Source of the DNA: Pseudomonas anuradhapurensis | Lineage (GTDB): Bacteria > Pseudomonadota > Gammaproteobacteria > Pseudomonadales > Pseudomonadaceae | DNA: 64,000 nucleotides | Assembly (NCBI RefSeq): GCF_014269225.2 | Contig: NZ_CP077097.1 | Location: 998,001 to 1,062,000 of the forward strand | Direction: 5' to 3' | Shown: positions 9,007 to 18,031 of the stretch, piece after piece | How the letters are laid out: the number at the start of each line of letters is the position of its first letter | How positions within the stretch are numbered: position 1 is the first letter of the stretch | Translations under genes and position numbers: made by a program | Notes under the pieces: generated by a model | Database searches by the model: none | What the model was told of the DNA's origin: nothing | Seen by the model: the letters and a program-made list of their open reading frames with translations, nothing else

Positions 9007-9021
9007 GGTACCGGCTAATGC

Positions 9022-10614
9022 TCAATCAACACTCACACCGGAAAAATCGTTGCGCCCGAAAGGGCTGACCTTGAATTCGGAAACCTTGATGCTCAGCGGT
9101 TGGTTGACCGTTGAATGTGCCACGGGGGTAATCGGCACCTGTTGCTTGAGCCGCTGCTGGGCCTGCTGGTACAGGGCGGTGCGCTGGGAGCGGTCGGTGA
9201 CCTGCTTGGCCTGCTTGACCAAGCTGTCGTACTGCGGGTCGCACCACAGCGAATAGTTGTTGCTGCCAATCGCATCGCAGTTGTAAAGAGTGCCAAGCCA
9301 GTTGTCCGGGTCACCGTTGTCACCGGTCCAGCCGATCAGGGCGATATCGTGTTCGCCGCTTTTCATGCGTTTGAGGTATTCGCCCCATTCGTAGCTGACG
9401 ATGCGCACCTTGAAGCCGAGCTTGCTCCAGTCGGCCTGGAGCATTTCCGCCATCAGCTTGGCGTTGGGGTTGTACGGACGCTGTACCGGCATGGCCCACA
9501 GGGTGATTTCGCTGCCGGGCTTCACGCCGGCCTGCTGCAGCAGCTGCCGGGCCTTGTCCGGGTCGTACGGCGCATCCTTGATGCTGCTGTCATAGGACCA
9601 CTGGGTCGGCGGCATGGCGTTGACGGCCAGCTGGCCGGAGTCCTGGTACACCGCCTGGAGGATCGCCTGTTTGTTCACCGCCATGTCCATCGCCTGGCGC
9701 ACTTCCAGGCGGTCGAATGGCGGGTGCTTGGTGTTGTAGGCGATGTAGCCGAGGTTAAAGCCCGGTTGCTGCAGCACCTGCAGCTTGCTGTCGGCCTTCA
9801 GCGCCGGCAGGTCGGCCGGGCGCGGGTGCAGGGTGACCTGGCATTCGTTGCGGCGCAGCTTCTGGATGCGCACCGACGGGTCGGTGTTGATCGAGAACAC
9901 CAGGTTGTCGATCTTCACCTCGTCTGCTGCCCAGTAAGCCTGGTTGCCCTTGTAGCGAATCTGCGAATCCTTCTGGTAGCGCTGGAACACGAACGGCCCG
10001 GTGCCGATCGGTTGCTGGTTGATGTCGCTGGGGCGCCCGCTGGCCAGCAACTGCCCGGCGTATTCGGCAGAGAGAATGGAGGCGAAGCTCATGGCCAGGT
10101 TCTGGATGAAGGCGGCATCGACCGCGTTCAAGGTGAATACCACGGTCATGGGGCCGGTTTTCTCGACACGGGCGATGTTCTTGTCCAGGCCCATGCTGAC
10201 GAAATAGGGGAACTCGGTCGGGTAGGCCTGGCGGAACGGGTGGCCCTTGTCGAGCATGCGGTTGAAGGTGAACAGCACGTCGTCGGCGTTGAACTCGCGG
10301 CTGGGTGTAAAGGCCTTGTTGCTGTGGAACTTCACTCCCTCGCGCAGGTGAAAGGTGTAGCGCAGGCCATCGTCAGACACCTCCCAGCGGGTTGCCAGCG
10401 CAGGCTGCACGGCGGTGCCACCGCGCTCGAACTCGACCAGGCGGTTGTAGATGGGCTCGGCGGCATCGTTGTCGGTGGCGCTGGTGTACTGCGCGGTGTC
10501 GAAGCCGGCCGGGCTGCCTTCGGAGCAGAACACCAGGTTGTTGGCCAGCACGACCGGGGTCTGGCTGACCAGGCCGAGGGCCAGCAGGGCGGAAAGGCGG
10601 GTGGTGTAGCGCAT
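9022..10614 (-). CDS. dppA: Dipeptide-binding protein, DppA paralog 2
   Basis: A periplasmic SBP_bac_5 protein, 530 residues from the ATG at 10614. AAGGA lies at good distance before it; a TTG two codons upstream is the alternative. A signal peptide covers residues 1-24 (LSALLALGLVSQTPVVLA). Family motifs include VFCSEGSPAGFDTAQY, YTFHLREGVKFHS and GTGPFVFQRYQKDS. It shares long identical stretches with the third copy (for example WAMPVQRPYNPNAKLMAEML) and is less like the operon copy, so copies 2 and 3 probably arose by a later duplication. It has no permease of its own and presumably feeds DppBCDF. Confidence 0.9.
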   Translation of the reverse strand: MRYTTRLSALLALGLVSQTPVVLANNLVFCSEGSPAGFDTAQYTSATDNDAAEPIYNRLVEFERGGTAVQPALATRWEVSDDGLRYTFHLREGVKFHSNKAFTPSREFNADDVLFTFNRMLDKGHPFRQAYPTEFPYFVSMGLDKNIARVEKTGPMTVVFTLNAVDAAFIQNLAMSFASILSAEYAGQLLASGRPSDINQQPIGTGPFVFQRYQKDSQIRYKGNQAYWAADEVKIDNLVFSINTDPSVRIQKLRRNECQVTLHPRPADLPALKADSKLQVLQQPGFNLGYIAYNTKHPPFDRLEVRQAMDMAVNKQAILQAVYQDSGQLAVNAMPPTQWSYDSSIKDAPYDPDKARQLLQQAGVKPGSEITLWAMPVQRPYNPNAKLMAEMLQADWSKLGFKVRIVSYEWGEYLKRMKSGEHDIALIGWTGDNGDPDNWLGTLYNCDAIGSNNYSLWCDPQYDSLVKQAKQVTDRSQRTALYQQAQQRLKQQVPITPVAHSTVNQPLSIKVSEFKVSPFGRNDFSGVSVD

Positions 10615-10730
10615 GAACAAGTCCTTTTACGTCTGTTTGCGCCGCCGCGTGCAAAAAATGCCGGCAACAGCGCGCCGCCCCCGCAGTGCTGGCGGCGGGG
10701 CGACATGAAGGGGGAGGCGAGGTTGGCAGG

Positions 10731-10754
10731 GGCACCCGCACTTCAGCGGGTGCC
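10731..10754. terminator. Hairpin downstream of dppA paralog 3
   Basis: A perfect 9-base stem GGCACCCGC / GCGGGTGCC with a 6-base loop, 10 bases past the stop codon of the gene that ends at 10764. No U-run follows in the minus direction, so it may act as an mRNA 3' stabiliser instead. Confidence 0.45.
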
Positions 10755-10763
10755 ACAGCTAGC

Positions 10764-12389
10764 CTATTTGTCCACGCTGACGCCGTAGAAGGAGTTCAGG
10801 CCGAACGGGCTGATCTTGAAGTCCTTCACTTTGGCGCTCATGGGCTGGTACACGGTGGAATGGGCAATCGGGGTGATCGGCACCTGCTCCTTGAGGATGT
10901 GCTGCGCCTGCTTGTACAGCTCGGTGCGCTTGGCCTGGTCGGGAGTGGCCTTGGCCTGCTTGATCAGATCGTCGTAGGGTTTGTAGCACCACTTGGAGAA
11001 GTTGTTGCCGTTCATGGCATCGCAGCCGTACAGGGTGCCCAGCCAGTTGTCCGGGTCACCATTGTCACCGCTCCAGCCGATCAGCATGGCGCCCTGTTCG
11101 CCACCCTTGGAACGTTTGATGTATTCCCCCCATTCATAGCTGACGATCTTCGCCTTGATGCCCACCTTGGCCCAGTCCGATTGCAGCATTTCGGCCATCA
11201 GCTTGGCATTGGGGTTGTACGGGCGCTGCACCGGCATGGCCCACAGGGAGATTTCGGTGCCTTCCTTGATGCCGGCTTCCTTGAGCAGCTGCCGGGCTTT
11301 CTCCGGGTCGTACGGGGCGTCCTTGATACTGTCGTCGTAGGACCACTGGGTGGGCGGCATGCCATTGACCGCCAGCTGGCCGGCGCCCTGGTAGACCGAC
11401 TCGATGATCTTTTTCTTGTCCACAGCCATGTCCAGCGCCTGGCGGACTTTCAGCTGGGCCAGCGGGTTGGCTTCGTTGCTGCCCTTGACCTTGTCCATCA
11501 CGTTGTAGGCGATGTAGCCGAGGTTGAAGCCGGCCTGGTCAGGCATCTGCAGCTTGGGGTCCTGCTTCAGCGGCTGGATGTCGGCCGGGCGCGGGAACAG
11601 GGTGACCTGGCACTCGTTCTTCTTCAGCTTCTGCATGCGCACCGAGGCGTCGGTGGTGATGGCGAAGATCAGGTTGTCGATCTTCACGTCATCCGGTTGC
11701 CAGTAGTCCTTGTTGCCCTTGAAGCGGATCTGCGCGTCCTTTTGGTACTTGCTGAACACGAACGGGCCGGTGCCGATCGGCTTCTGGTTGATATCGGCAG
11801 CCTTGCCGTCCTTGAGCAACTGGTCGGCGTATTCGGCGGACTGGATCGAGGCAAAGCTCATGGCCAGGTTCTGGATGAATGCGGCGTCGACCTCGTTGAG
11901 GGTGAACCTCACCGTGTGGTCGTCGAGCTTCTCCACCTTGGCGATGTTCTTGTCCATGCCCATGTCGGTGAAGTACGGAAACTCGGTGGGGTAGGCCTTG
12001 CGGAACGGGTGGTCCTTGTCGAGCATGCGGTCGAAGGTGAACAGCACGTCGTCGGCGTTGAATGCACGGGTGGGCTTGAAGTAGTCGGTGCTGTGGAACT
12101 TGACCCCTTCGCGCAGGTGGAAGGTGTAGGTCTTGCCGTCGTCGGACACTTCCCACTTGGTCGCCAGGCCCGGGATCACGGCAGTGCCGCCGCGTTCGAA
12201 CTGGGTCAGGCGGTTGAACACGGTCTCGGCCGAGGCGTCGAAATCGGTCCCCGTGGTGTATTGCCCCGGGTCGAAGCCGGCCGGGCTGCCTTCGGAGCAG
12301 AACACCAGGTTGGACGCGGCGAGGGCCGACGGTGCGCCGGAGAGCAAGCCTGCGCCTAGCAGGAACGGAATGACTGCGTGTTTGAGCAT
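10764..12389 (-). CDS. dppA: Dipeptide-binding protein, DppA paralog 3
   Basis: A periplasmic SBP_bac_5 protein of 541 residues. The signal peptide is about residues 1-25 (FLLGAGLLSGAPSALAA). The mature N-terminus SNLVFCSEGSPAGFDPGQY and motif YTFHLREGVKFHSTDYFK match DppA. The start at 12389 is chosen because it begins the signal peptide; the frame upstream of it has no protein character. It is the first gene of the minus-strand dpp block, so the 320-base region before it (12390-12709) probably holds the main promoter of this copy. Confidence 0.9.
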   Translation of the reverse strand: MLKHAVIPFLLGAGLLSGAPSALAASNLVFCSEGSPAGFDPGQYTTGTDFDASAETVFNRLTQFERGGTAVIPGLATKWEVSDDGKTYTFHLREGVKFHSTDYFKPTRAFNADDVLFTFDRMLDKDHPFRKAYPTEFPYFTDMGMDKNIAKVEKLDDHTVRFTLNEVDAAFIQNLAMSFASIQSAEYADQLLKDGKAADINQKPIGTGPFVFSKYQKDAQIRFKGNKDYWQPDDVKIDNLIFAITTDASVRMQKLKKNECQVTLFPRPADIQPLKQDPKLQMPDQAGFNLGYIAYNVMDKVKGSNEANPLAQLKVRQALDMAVDKKKIIESVYQGAGQLAVNGMPPTQWSYDDSIKDAPYDPEKARQLLKEAGIKEGTEISLWAMPVQRPYNPNAKLMAEMLQSDWAKVGIKAKIVSYEWGEYIKRSKGGEQGAMLIGWSGDNGDPDNWLGTLYGCDAMNGNNFSKWCYKPYDDLIKQAKATPDQAKRTELYKQAQHILKEQVPITPIAHSTVYQPMSAKVKDFKISPFGLNSFYGVSVDK

Positions 12390-12508
12390 GGTGGCCTCAT
12401 TGTTGTCATTTTTCGATTTGAGGTGGCCTCGTGAGCCGACCTGCGGATACTTATGCAGGGGGTGTACCCAATGCAATACGGGAAGGGTTCCTTGGCGCCA
12501 GAAAAGTG

Positions 12509-12520
12509 GTACGGCCGTAC
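12509..12520. promoter_or_regulatory. Candidate operator palindrome upstream of dppA paralog 3
   Basis: GTACGGCCGTAC is a perfect 12-base palindrome, 120 bases before the start codon, in the only sizeable gap upstream of the dpp block. The symmetry fits a dimeric repressor or activator site. The protein that would bind it is unknown. Confidence 0.35.
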
Positions 12521-12677
12521 ATGGATGTCGCATTGGTGTAACTTTTCGCGAAGTTGAACGTTTGCGCGGGCAGAATGATGGCTTTTTGCGGGATATTTCG
12601 GGGCGGGGAAAGCTGTAGGAAGCACCTGAATGGTGCGTAGGAGTGTTCTGAAAAGCTTGAAGTTGACGCGATCCTCA

Positions 12678-12704
12678 AGGAGCGGGCTCGCCCGCTCCCA
12701 TCGG
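12678..12704. repeat. Single REP half-site
   Basis: AGGAGCGGGCTCGCCCGCTCCCAT matches the palindromic core of the GCGGGC-type REP family but has no opposed partner nearby. It lies just past the stop codon of the SIMPL-domain gene. Confidence 0.65.
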
Positions 12705-12709
12705 TTGGA

Positions 12710-13426
12710 TCAAGGCATTTGCACTTCGATCAGGCCATCGGCATTCATGCTGACTTCGCTGGTGCCAGCCTCGATATCCGGTGCCGGCGCCGCTTCATCG
12801 GCTGCCATCGCCTTCATCGGCATCGGCGCGCTGCGCATGTAGGGGTGGGGGTAACCACTGCTGTTGAGGTTCAGGCTGACCACCTTGTAGCCTTTGCCGC
12901 CCAGCGCCTCGGTGGCGAGTTGCGCGCGTGCCTTGAAGGCATCCACCGCATCCTTGAGCAGCGCATCCTCACTGGCCTTGCGCGTGGCCGGGGCAATGGA
13001 GAAGTCCATGCCGCCCATCTTCAGCTCCTGCAGCAGGTCGGCGGTCAACTGCGACAGGGCCGGGAAGTTGGCGCTTTCCAGGCGCAGCTCGGCGCGCTCG
13101 CGCCAGCCGGTGATCTTCTGCCCCTTGCTGTCATACACCGGGTAGCTGTTGCGGCTGCCCTGGCTGATCTTCACGTCCTTGACCTGGCGCGCCTGCTTGA
13201 CGGCCTTGTTCATGGTTTCGGTGATCTGCTGGGCGAGCTTGCCCGGGTCGGTGTTCTGCGCTTCGCTGTAGAGGGTCACCACCATCAGGTCGCGCGCCAC
13301 TTCCTTGCTGACTTCAGCACGCAGCGATACCTGGTTGTAGCGCGGTTCATCGGCAGCCAGCGCCGGCAGGCTGGCGAGCAGGCCGCAGGACAGGATCAGC
13401 GCGGCGCCGCGACGAGGGTTTTGCAT
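12710..13426 (-). CDS. SIMPL-domain periplasmic protein (YggE/DUF541 family)
   Basis: 238 residues with a signal peptide (about 1-25, LILSCGLLASLPALAADE), so exported. The body matches the SIMPL/YggE fold: an early SLRAEVSKEVARDLMVVTLYSEAQ strand, then MNKAVKQARQVKDVKISQGSRNSYPVY. YggE-type proteins are linked to oxidative stress tolerance, but their biochemical activity is unclear. The ATG at 13426 has AAGGAG 9 bases upstream, and an upstream extension of the frame is rejected. It is divergent from roxS across a 203-base gap. The family call is good; the role is loose. Confidence 0.85.
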   Translation of the reverse strand: MQNPRRGAALILSCGLLASLPALAADEPRYNQVSLRAEVSKEVARDLMVVTLYSEAQNTDPGKLAQQITETMNKAVKQARQVKDVKISQGSRNSYPVYDSKGQKITGWRERAELRLESANFPALSQLTADLLQELKMGGMDFSIAPATRKASEDALLKDAVDAFKARAQLATEALGGKGYKVVSLNLNSSGYPHPYMRSAPMPMKAMAADEAAPAPDIEAGTSEVSMNADGLIEVQMP

Positions 13427-13629
13427 GTGGGATACTCCTTGGCAATAAAAGGCGTGGGCTTTGGCCATCCATTCCACGCATGGGCCATCAGACCGGCAAC
13501 AGTGTAGTGGGTTCAAAAGTGCCATCATGGACTTGTGACAAAGTGTGGCGCTTTGCCGCATCACTGCAGCGCGGCGCCAGGCTTCGGTATACTCCAGCCG
13601 ATTTTCTGGAGCACTCATCAGGAGAGCTC

Positions 13630-14886
13630 ATGCTCGCCGCCGTACAACCGCTGTCCGCTACCCGCCAGAACCTCTGGCGCCTGACCGTCATTCGGGTCCT
13701 GGTCCTGGCTGCCCAGGCCGGCTCCGTAGGCGTCGCCTACTGGACCGAACTGCTGCCGCTGCCCTGGCTGTCGCTGGCTGGCACCTTGGCCTTGTCATCG
13801 CTGCTGTGTGCTTTCACGGCCCTGCGCCTGCGCCTGTCGTTGCCGGTTACCGAGCTGGAATACGCCCTGCAGCTGGCCTGCGACCTGCTGATCCACAGTG
13901 CCTTGCTGTACTACTCCGGCGGTTCGACCAACCCGTTCGTCTCGTATTACCTGGTGCCGCTGGCGATTGCTGCGGTGACCTTGCCGTGGCTGTATTCGCT
14001 GATTCTTTCCGGCATCGCGCTGACCGCCTACAGCTTGCTGCTGGTGCAGTTCTACCCGCTCGAAGGCTTGCCGATGGCGCGGGACAAGATGCAGGTCTAT
14101 GGCATGTGGCTGAGCATCGCCCTGGCCGCTGCCGTGATCACCTTCTTTGCGGCGCGCATGGCCGAAGAGCTGCGTCGCCAGGAGCAGTTGCGCTCCGAGC
14201 GGCGCGAAGAAAGCCTGCGCGACGAGCAGCTGCTGGCCGTGGCCACCCAGGCTGCCGGCGCAGCCCATGAGCTGGGCACGCCGTTGGCGACCATGAGCGT
14301 GTTGCTCAACGAAATGCGCCAGGACCACGCCGACCCGCTGCTGCAGGAAGACCTGCAGATCCTCCAGGACCAGGTGAAGCTGTGCAAGGAGACCTTGCAG
14401 CAGCTGGTGCGCGCCGCCGAGGCCAATCGCCGCCTGGCGGTGGTGGAGCAGGACGTGACTGCCTGGCTCGACGAAGCGCTCAACCGCTGGCACCTGATGC
14501 GCCCGGAGGCCAGCTACCGCTTCCAGCGTCTGCGCGATGGCCAGGTACCGCGCCTGACCCCGCCACCCGACCTGACCCAGGCGCTGCTGAACCTGTTGAA
14601 CAATGCTGCCGATGCCTGCCCCGATGACCTTGAAGTGCGCCTGGACTGGGATGCCCACGACATCGTCATCAGTATCCGCGACCATGGCCCCGGCGTGCCG
14701 CCGGCCATTGCCGAAGCCATCGGCAAGCCCTTCATTACCACCAAAGGCAAAGGCTTCGGCCTGGGCCTGTTCTTGAGCAAGGCCAGCGTGACCCGTGCGG
14801 GCGGTTCGGTGAAACTCTATAGTCATGAACAGGGTGGCACCCTGACCGAACTGCGCCTGCCCCATGGCAAGCGAGGAGATGAATGA
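13630..14886 (+). CDS. roxS: Redox-sensing histidine kinase RoxS (RegB/PrrB family)
   Basis: An inner-membrane sensor kinase of 418 residues with about six N-terminal membrane segments (residues 15-180). The segment GGSTNPFVSYYLVP (about 98-111) is the quinone-responsive motif of the RegB family. The H-box is GAAHELGTPLATM with phospho-His at residue 213; the N-box is LLNNAADA; the G-boxes are DHGPGVP and GKGFGLGL. It senses respiratory redox state and phosphorylates RoxR, which controls terminal oxidases such as the cyanide-insensitive oxidase. Start at 13630 with AGGAGA upstream. The stop codon overlaps the start of roxR. Confidence 0.9.
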   Translation: MLAAVQPLSATRQNLWRLTVIRVLVLAAQAGSVGVAYWTELLPLPWLSLAGTLALSSLLCAFTALRLRLSLPVTELEYALQLACDLLIHSALLYYSGGSTNPFVSYYLVPLAIAAVTLPWLYSLILSGIALTAYSLLLVQFYPLEGLPMARDKMQVYGMWLSIALAAAVITFFAARMAEELRRQEQLRSERREESLRDEQLLAVATQAAGAAHELGTPLATMSVLLNEMRQDHADPLLQEDLQILQDQVKLCKETLQQLVRAAEANRRLAVVEQDVTAWLDEALNRWHLMRPEASYRFQRLRDGQVPRLTPPPDLTQALLNLLNNAADACPDDLEVRLDWDAHDIVISIRDHGPGVPPAIAEAIGKPFITTKGKGFGLGLFLSKASVTRAGGSVKLYSHEQGGTLTELRLPHGKRGDE

Positions 14887-15446
14887 TGAGCGAAGAAAAC
14901 CAGGTCGAAGGCGAAGAGCTTCCGCACCTGCTGCTGGTGGATGACGATGCCACCTTCACCCGGGTCATGGCCCGTGCCATGAGCCGCCGCGGGTTCCGCG
15001 TAAGCACCGCCAGCTCGGCCGAGGAAGGCTTGCTGCTGGCCCAGCAGGACCTGCCGGACTACGCCACGCTGGACCTCAAGATGGACGGCGACTCCGGCCT
15101 GGTGCTGCTGCCCAAGCTGCTGGAGCTGGACCCGGAAATGCGCGTGGTGATCCTGACTGGCTATTCGAGCATTGCCACCGCCGTGGAGGCGGTCAAGCGT
15201 GGTGCCTGCAACTACCTGTGCAAACCGGCCGATGCCGATGACGTGCTGGCGGCGCTGCTGTCGGAACACACCGACCTGGATACCCTGGTGCCGGAAAACC
15301 CGATGTCGGTCGACCGCCTGCAGTGGGAGCACATCCAGCGCGTGCTGAACGAGCACGAAGGCAATATCTCGGCCACTGCGCGGGCGCTGGGCATGCACCG
15401 CCGGACCTTGCAGCGCAAACTGCAGAAGCGCCCGGTCCGGCGCTGA
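14886..15446 (+). CDS. roxR: Response regulator RoxR (RegA/PrrA family)
   Basis: A 186-residue cytoplasmic response regulator. The receiver domain has the acidic VDDD cluster near residue 19 and phospho-acceptor Asp63 in LDLKMDGDSG. The C-terminus is a Fis-type helix-turn-helix (NISATARALGMHRRTLQRKL). Two ATGs stand in tandem at 14883 and 14886; the second has better distance to GAGGAG and overlaps the roxS stop by one base, so translation is coupled. It works with RoxS in respiratory redox control. Confidence 0.92.
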   Translation: MSEENQVEGEELPHLLLVDDDATFTRVMARAMSRRGFRVSTASSAEEGLLLAQQDLPDYATLDLKMDGDSGLVLLPKLLELDPEMRVVILTGYSSIATAVEAVKRGACNYLCKPADADDVLAALLSEHTDLDTLVPENPMSVDRLQWEHIQRVLNEHEGNISATARALGMHRRTLQRKLQKRPVRR

Positions 15447-15465
15447 TTCCTGCCGGGCTTGTACC

Positions 15466-15559
15466 GGCCCTTTCGCGGGCTCGCCCGCTCCCACAGGTAC
15501 TGCACAGGTCTTGGGCTTGTGGAATACCTGTGGGAGCGGGCAAGCCCGCGAAGAGGCTG
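15466..15559. repeat. REP-like inverted pair between roxR and the AEC carrier gene
   Basis: The left arm is CCTTTCGCGGGCTCGCCCGC then TCCCACAGGT. The right arm is ACCTGTGGGAGCGGGCAAGC then CCGCGAAGAGG. The loop includes CACAGGTCTTGGGCTTGTGG, itself partly palindromic. It may serve as the transcription end for roxSR. Confidence 0.85.
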
Positions 15560-15662
15560 GTACTGACAGAGATTTCTCTGTATTACCCCGCGATCCCCGC
15601 AAGTCCCGGCCGTTGGCGTATCATTAGCCGCCTAACGGCAACCCCTCCAGGATCGCTTGCGC

Positions 15663-16604
15663 ATGCTCGCCCTTCTTATCCAGACGCTGAACATCACGGC
15701 ACCGGTCTTCGCCATGCTGTTCATGGGTGTGCTGCTCAAACGCATCCGTCTGATCGATGACAATTTCAACCGCGTCGCCTCGCAGCTGGTATTCAACGTA
15801 TGCATGCCGGCGCTGCTGTTCCTCGGCATCTACCACGCCGACCTGGGCGCTGCGGTCAAACCCGGGGTCCTGCTGTATTTCACCGCCGCCACCCTGGTCG
15901 GCTTCGCCATCGCCTGGGGGCTGGCCATCTGGCGTTGCCCCGAAGCGGACCGGGGCATCTACACCCAAGGCGCATTCCGTGGCAACAACGGTGTGATCGG
16001 CCTGGCCCTGGCCGCCAGCCTGTACGGCGACTACGGTATTTCCCTGGGCGCGGTGCTCGCCGGCCTGGTGATCCTGCTGTACAACTCGCTGTCGGCGGTG
16101 GTGCTGGCGGTGTACAGCCCGGACCTGAAGTCCGACCCATGGAGCATCTGCAAGAGCATCTTCAGCAACCCGTTGATCATCAGCGTACTGGTGGCCACGC
16201 CGATGGCCTACGGCCAGGTGCCGCTGCCCAACTGGCTGCTCACTTCAGGCGACTACCTGGCGCAGATGACCCTGCCGCTGGCGTTGATCTGCATCGGCGG
16301 CACCCTGTCGCTGGCGGCGTTGCGCGACAGCGGCAGGCTGGCCATCGACGCCAGCCTGGTGAAGATGGTCTGGCTGCCGCTGGTCGGCACCCTGGGTGCC
16401 TGGCTCTGCGGCTTTCGCGGTGCCGAACTGGGCATCCTGTTCCTGTACATCGGTAGCCCGACCGCAGCAGCCAGCTACGTGATGGCGCGGGCAGCCAACG
16501 GTAACCATGAGCTGGCGGCGTCGATCATCGTGGTTACCACGCTGATGGCGGCAATTACCACCAATATTGGTATTTTCATCTTGCAGTGGGGCGGATGGAT
16601 CTAG
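15663..16604 (+). CDS. AEC-family transporter
   Basis: An inner-membrane carrier of 313 residues with about ten hydrophobic segments, of the auxin efflux carrier (AEC) family. Supporting segments are ITAPVFAMLFMGVLLKR near the N-terminus, the conserved FNVCMPALLFLGIY, GAFRGNNGVIGLALA and, near the end, YIGSPTAAASYVMARAANGN. Bacterial members often move malonate or other dicarboxylates, but the substrate here cannot be read from sequence. The ATG at 15663 is preferred; a TTG at 15657 is closer to AGGA and remains possible. It stands alone between a REP pair and aroP. Confidence 0.82.
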   Translation: MLALLIQTLNITAPVFAMLFMGVLLKRIRLIDDNFNRVASQLVFNVCMPALLFLGIYHADLGAAVKPGVLLYFTAATLVGFAIAWGLAIWRCPEADRGIYTQGAFRGNNGVIGLALAASLYGDYGISLGAVLAGLVILLYNSLSAVVLAVYSPDLKSDPWSICKSIFSNPLIISVLVATPMAYGQVPLPNWLLTSGDYLAQMTLPLALICIGGTLSLAALRDSGRLAIDASLVKMVWLPLVGTLGAWLCGFRGAELGILFLYIGSPTAAASYVMARAANGNHELAASIIVVTTLMAAITTNIGIFILQWGGWI

Positions 16605-16659
16605 ATCCTTCACTGCAAATAACACAACAACACTGCCTCACTGAGCTAAAGGACACTTC

Positions 16660-18018
16660 ATGCAAGACCAGAGCACGCCCGAGCGGTTGCAGCGCGGGCT
16701 GAAGAATCGCCATATCCAGCTGATTGCGCTGGGTGGGGCTATCGGCACCGGTTTGTTCCTGGGTATCGCCCAAACCATCCAGCTGGCCGGCCCCTCCGTC
16801 CTGCTGGGCTATGCCATCGCCGGTCTGATGGCCTTCCTGATCATGCGCCAACTCGGCGAAATGGTGGTGGAAGAGCCAGTGGCCGGCAGCTTCAGCCACT
16901 TCGCGCACCAGTACTGGAGCGAGTTCGCCGGTTTCGTCTCGGGCTGGAACTACTGGGTGGTGTACGTGCTGGTCGGCATGGCCGAACTCACCGCGGTGGG
17001 TATCTATGTGCAGTACTGGTGGCCGGGCTTCCCCACCTGGGCGACGGCAGCGATCTTCTTCGTGGTGATCAACCTGATCAACCTGACCCAGGTGAAGGTC
17101 TATGGCGAGATGGAATTCTGGTTCGCCCTGGTCAAGGTGGTAGCCATCGTCAGCATGATCGGTTTCGGCGCCTGGCTGCTGACCAGTGGCCATGGTGGCC
17201 CGGATGCCAGCGTGGCCAACCTGTGGCAGTACGGCGGCTTCTTCCCCAACGGTGTCACCGGCCTGGTGATGGCATTGGCGGTGATCATGTTTTCCTTCGG
17301 CGGCCTGGAACTGGTGGGTATCACTGCTGCCGAGGCCGACAACCCGCGCCAGAGCATCCCCAAAGCCACCAACCAGGTGGTGTACCGCATCCTCATCTTC
17401 TACATCGGTGCCCTGGCGGTGCTGCTGTCGCTGTACCCGTGGCAGAAGGTGGTGCAGGGCGGCAGCCCGTTCGTGATGATCTTCCACGAACTGGACAGCG
17501 ACCTGGTGGCGACCATCCTCAACATCGTGGTGCTGACGGCCGCGCTGTCGGTGTACAACAGCTGTGTATACGCCAACAGCCGCATGCTGTTCGGCCTGGC
17601 CAGCCAGGGCGACGCGCCGCGGCAGTTGCTGAAGGTCAGCCGCAGCGGCGTGCCGCTGACCGCGCTGGGCGTGTCGGCGCTGGCGACCGGGCTGTGCGTG
17701 TTGATCAACTACCTGATGCCAGGTGAAGCGTTCGGGTTGCTGATGGCGCTGGCGGTCTCGGCGCTGGTGATCAACTGGGCGAGCATCAGCATTACCCACC
17801 TGAAATTCCGCAAGGCCAAGCTGGCGGCCGGGATCATCCCGTTCTACAAGAGCTGGGGGCACCCGTTGACCAACTACCTGTGCCTGGCGTTCATCGTGCT
17901 GATCCTGGTGGTGATGTACCTGACTCCGCCGATTCGCATTTCGGTGATGCTGATTCCATCGTGGATTGCTGCGCTGTGGGTGGCCTTCAAGCTGAAGAAG
18001 GCGCGCCAGGCCAAATAG
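16660..18018 (+). CDS. aroP: Aromatic amino acid permease AroP
   Basis: An inner-membrane APC-superfamily amino acid:proton symporter, 452 residues with 12 predicted membrane helices. It begins with the family motif RGLKNRHIQLIALGGAIGTG and contains GEMVVEEPVAGSFSHFA, SGWNYWVVYVLVGMAELTAV and SFGGLELVGITAAEADNP, which match the AroP/PheP branch closely in my recall. It would import Phe, Tyr and Trp. No regulatory site such as a TyrR box was recognised with confidence. It is 55 bases downstream of the AEC carrier gene and followed by a REP pair. Confidence 0.88.
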   Translation: MQDQSTPERLQRGLKNRHIQLIALGGAIGTGLFLGIAQTIQLAGPSVLLGYAIAGLMAFLIMRQLGEMVVEEPVAGSFSHFAHQYWSEFAGFVSGWNYWVVYVLVGMAELTAVGIYVQYWWPGFPTWATAAIFFVVINLINLTQVKVYGEMEFWFALVKVVAIVSMIGFGAWLLTSGHGGPDASVANLWQYGGFFPNGVTGLVMALAVIMFSFGGLELVGITAAEADNPRQSIPKATNQVVYRILIFYIGALAVLLSLYPWQKVVQGGSPFVMIFHELDSDLVATILNIVVLTAALSVYNSCVYANSRMLFGLASQGDAPRQLLKVSRSGVPLTALGVSALATGLCVLINYLMPGEAFGLLMALAVSALVINWASISITHLKFRKAKLAAGIIPFYKSWGHPLTNYLCLAFIVLILVVMYLTPPIRISVMLIPSWIAALWVAFKLKKARQAK

Positions 18019-18031
18019 GCAAGGCAGGCCT

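Larger units (their letters stand above)
12390..12709. other. Non-coding gap upstream of dppA paralog 3
   Basis: No credible gene. It holds a 12-base perfect palindrome (12509-12520), a second imperfect one at 12540-12555 (AACTTTTCGCGAAGTT), a CCTGC..GCAGG inverted repeat near 12449-12468, and a single REP half-site at 12678-12704. A sequence TGGGTAC..CTGCAT on the minus strand loosely resembles a sigma-54 promoter but is too degenerate to call. Confidence 0.5.

Noticed and set aside
9115..10788. Plus-strand open frame of 557 codons opposite dppA paralog 2
   Set aside because: Shadow frame. A similar one lies opposite paralog 3 (10686-12359); the minus-strand proteins have clear signal peptides and family motifs.
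12440..12470. Sigma-54 (-24/-12) promoter upstream of dppA paralog 3
   Set aside because: GG and TGC have the right spacing, but the -24 element reads GGGTAC instead of TGGCAC, and a -35/-10 reading of the same bases is equally poor.
13588..13593. TATACT as a -10 element of roxS
   Set aside because: It lies 37 bases before the start codon, which is plausible, but no -35 hexamer is found 16-18 bases upstream.
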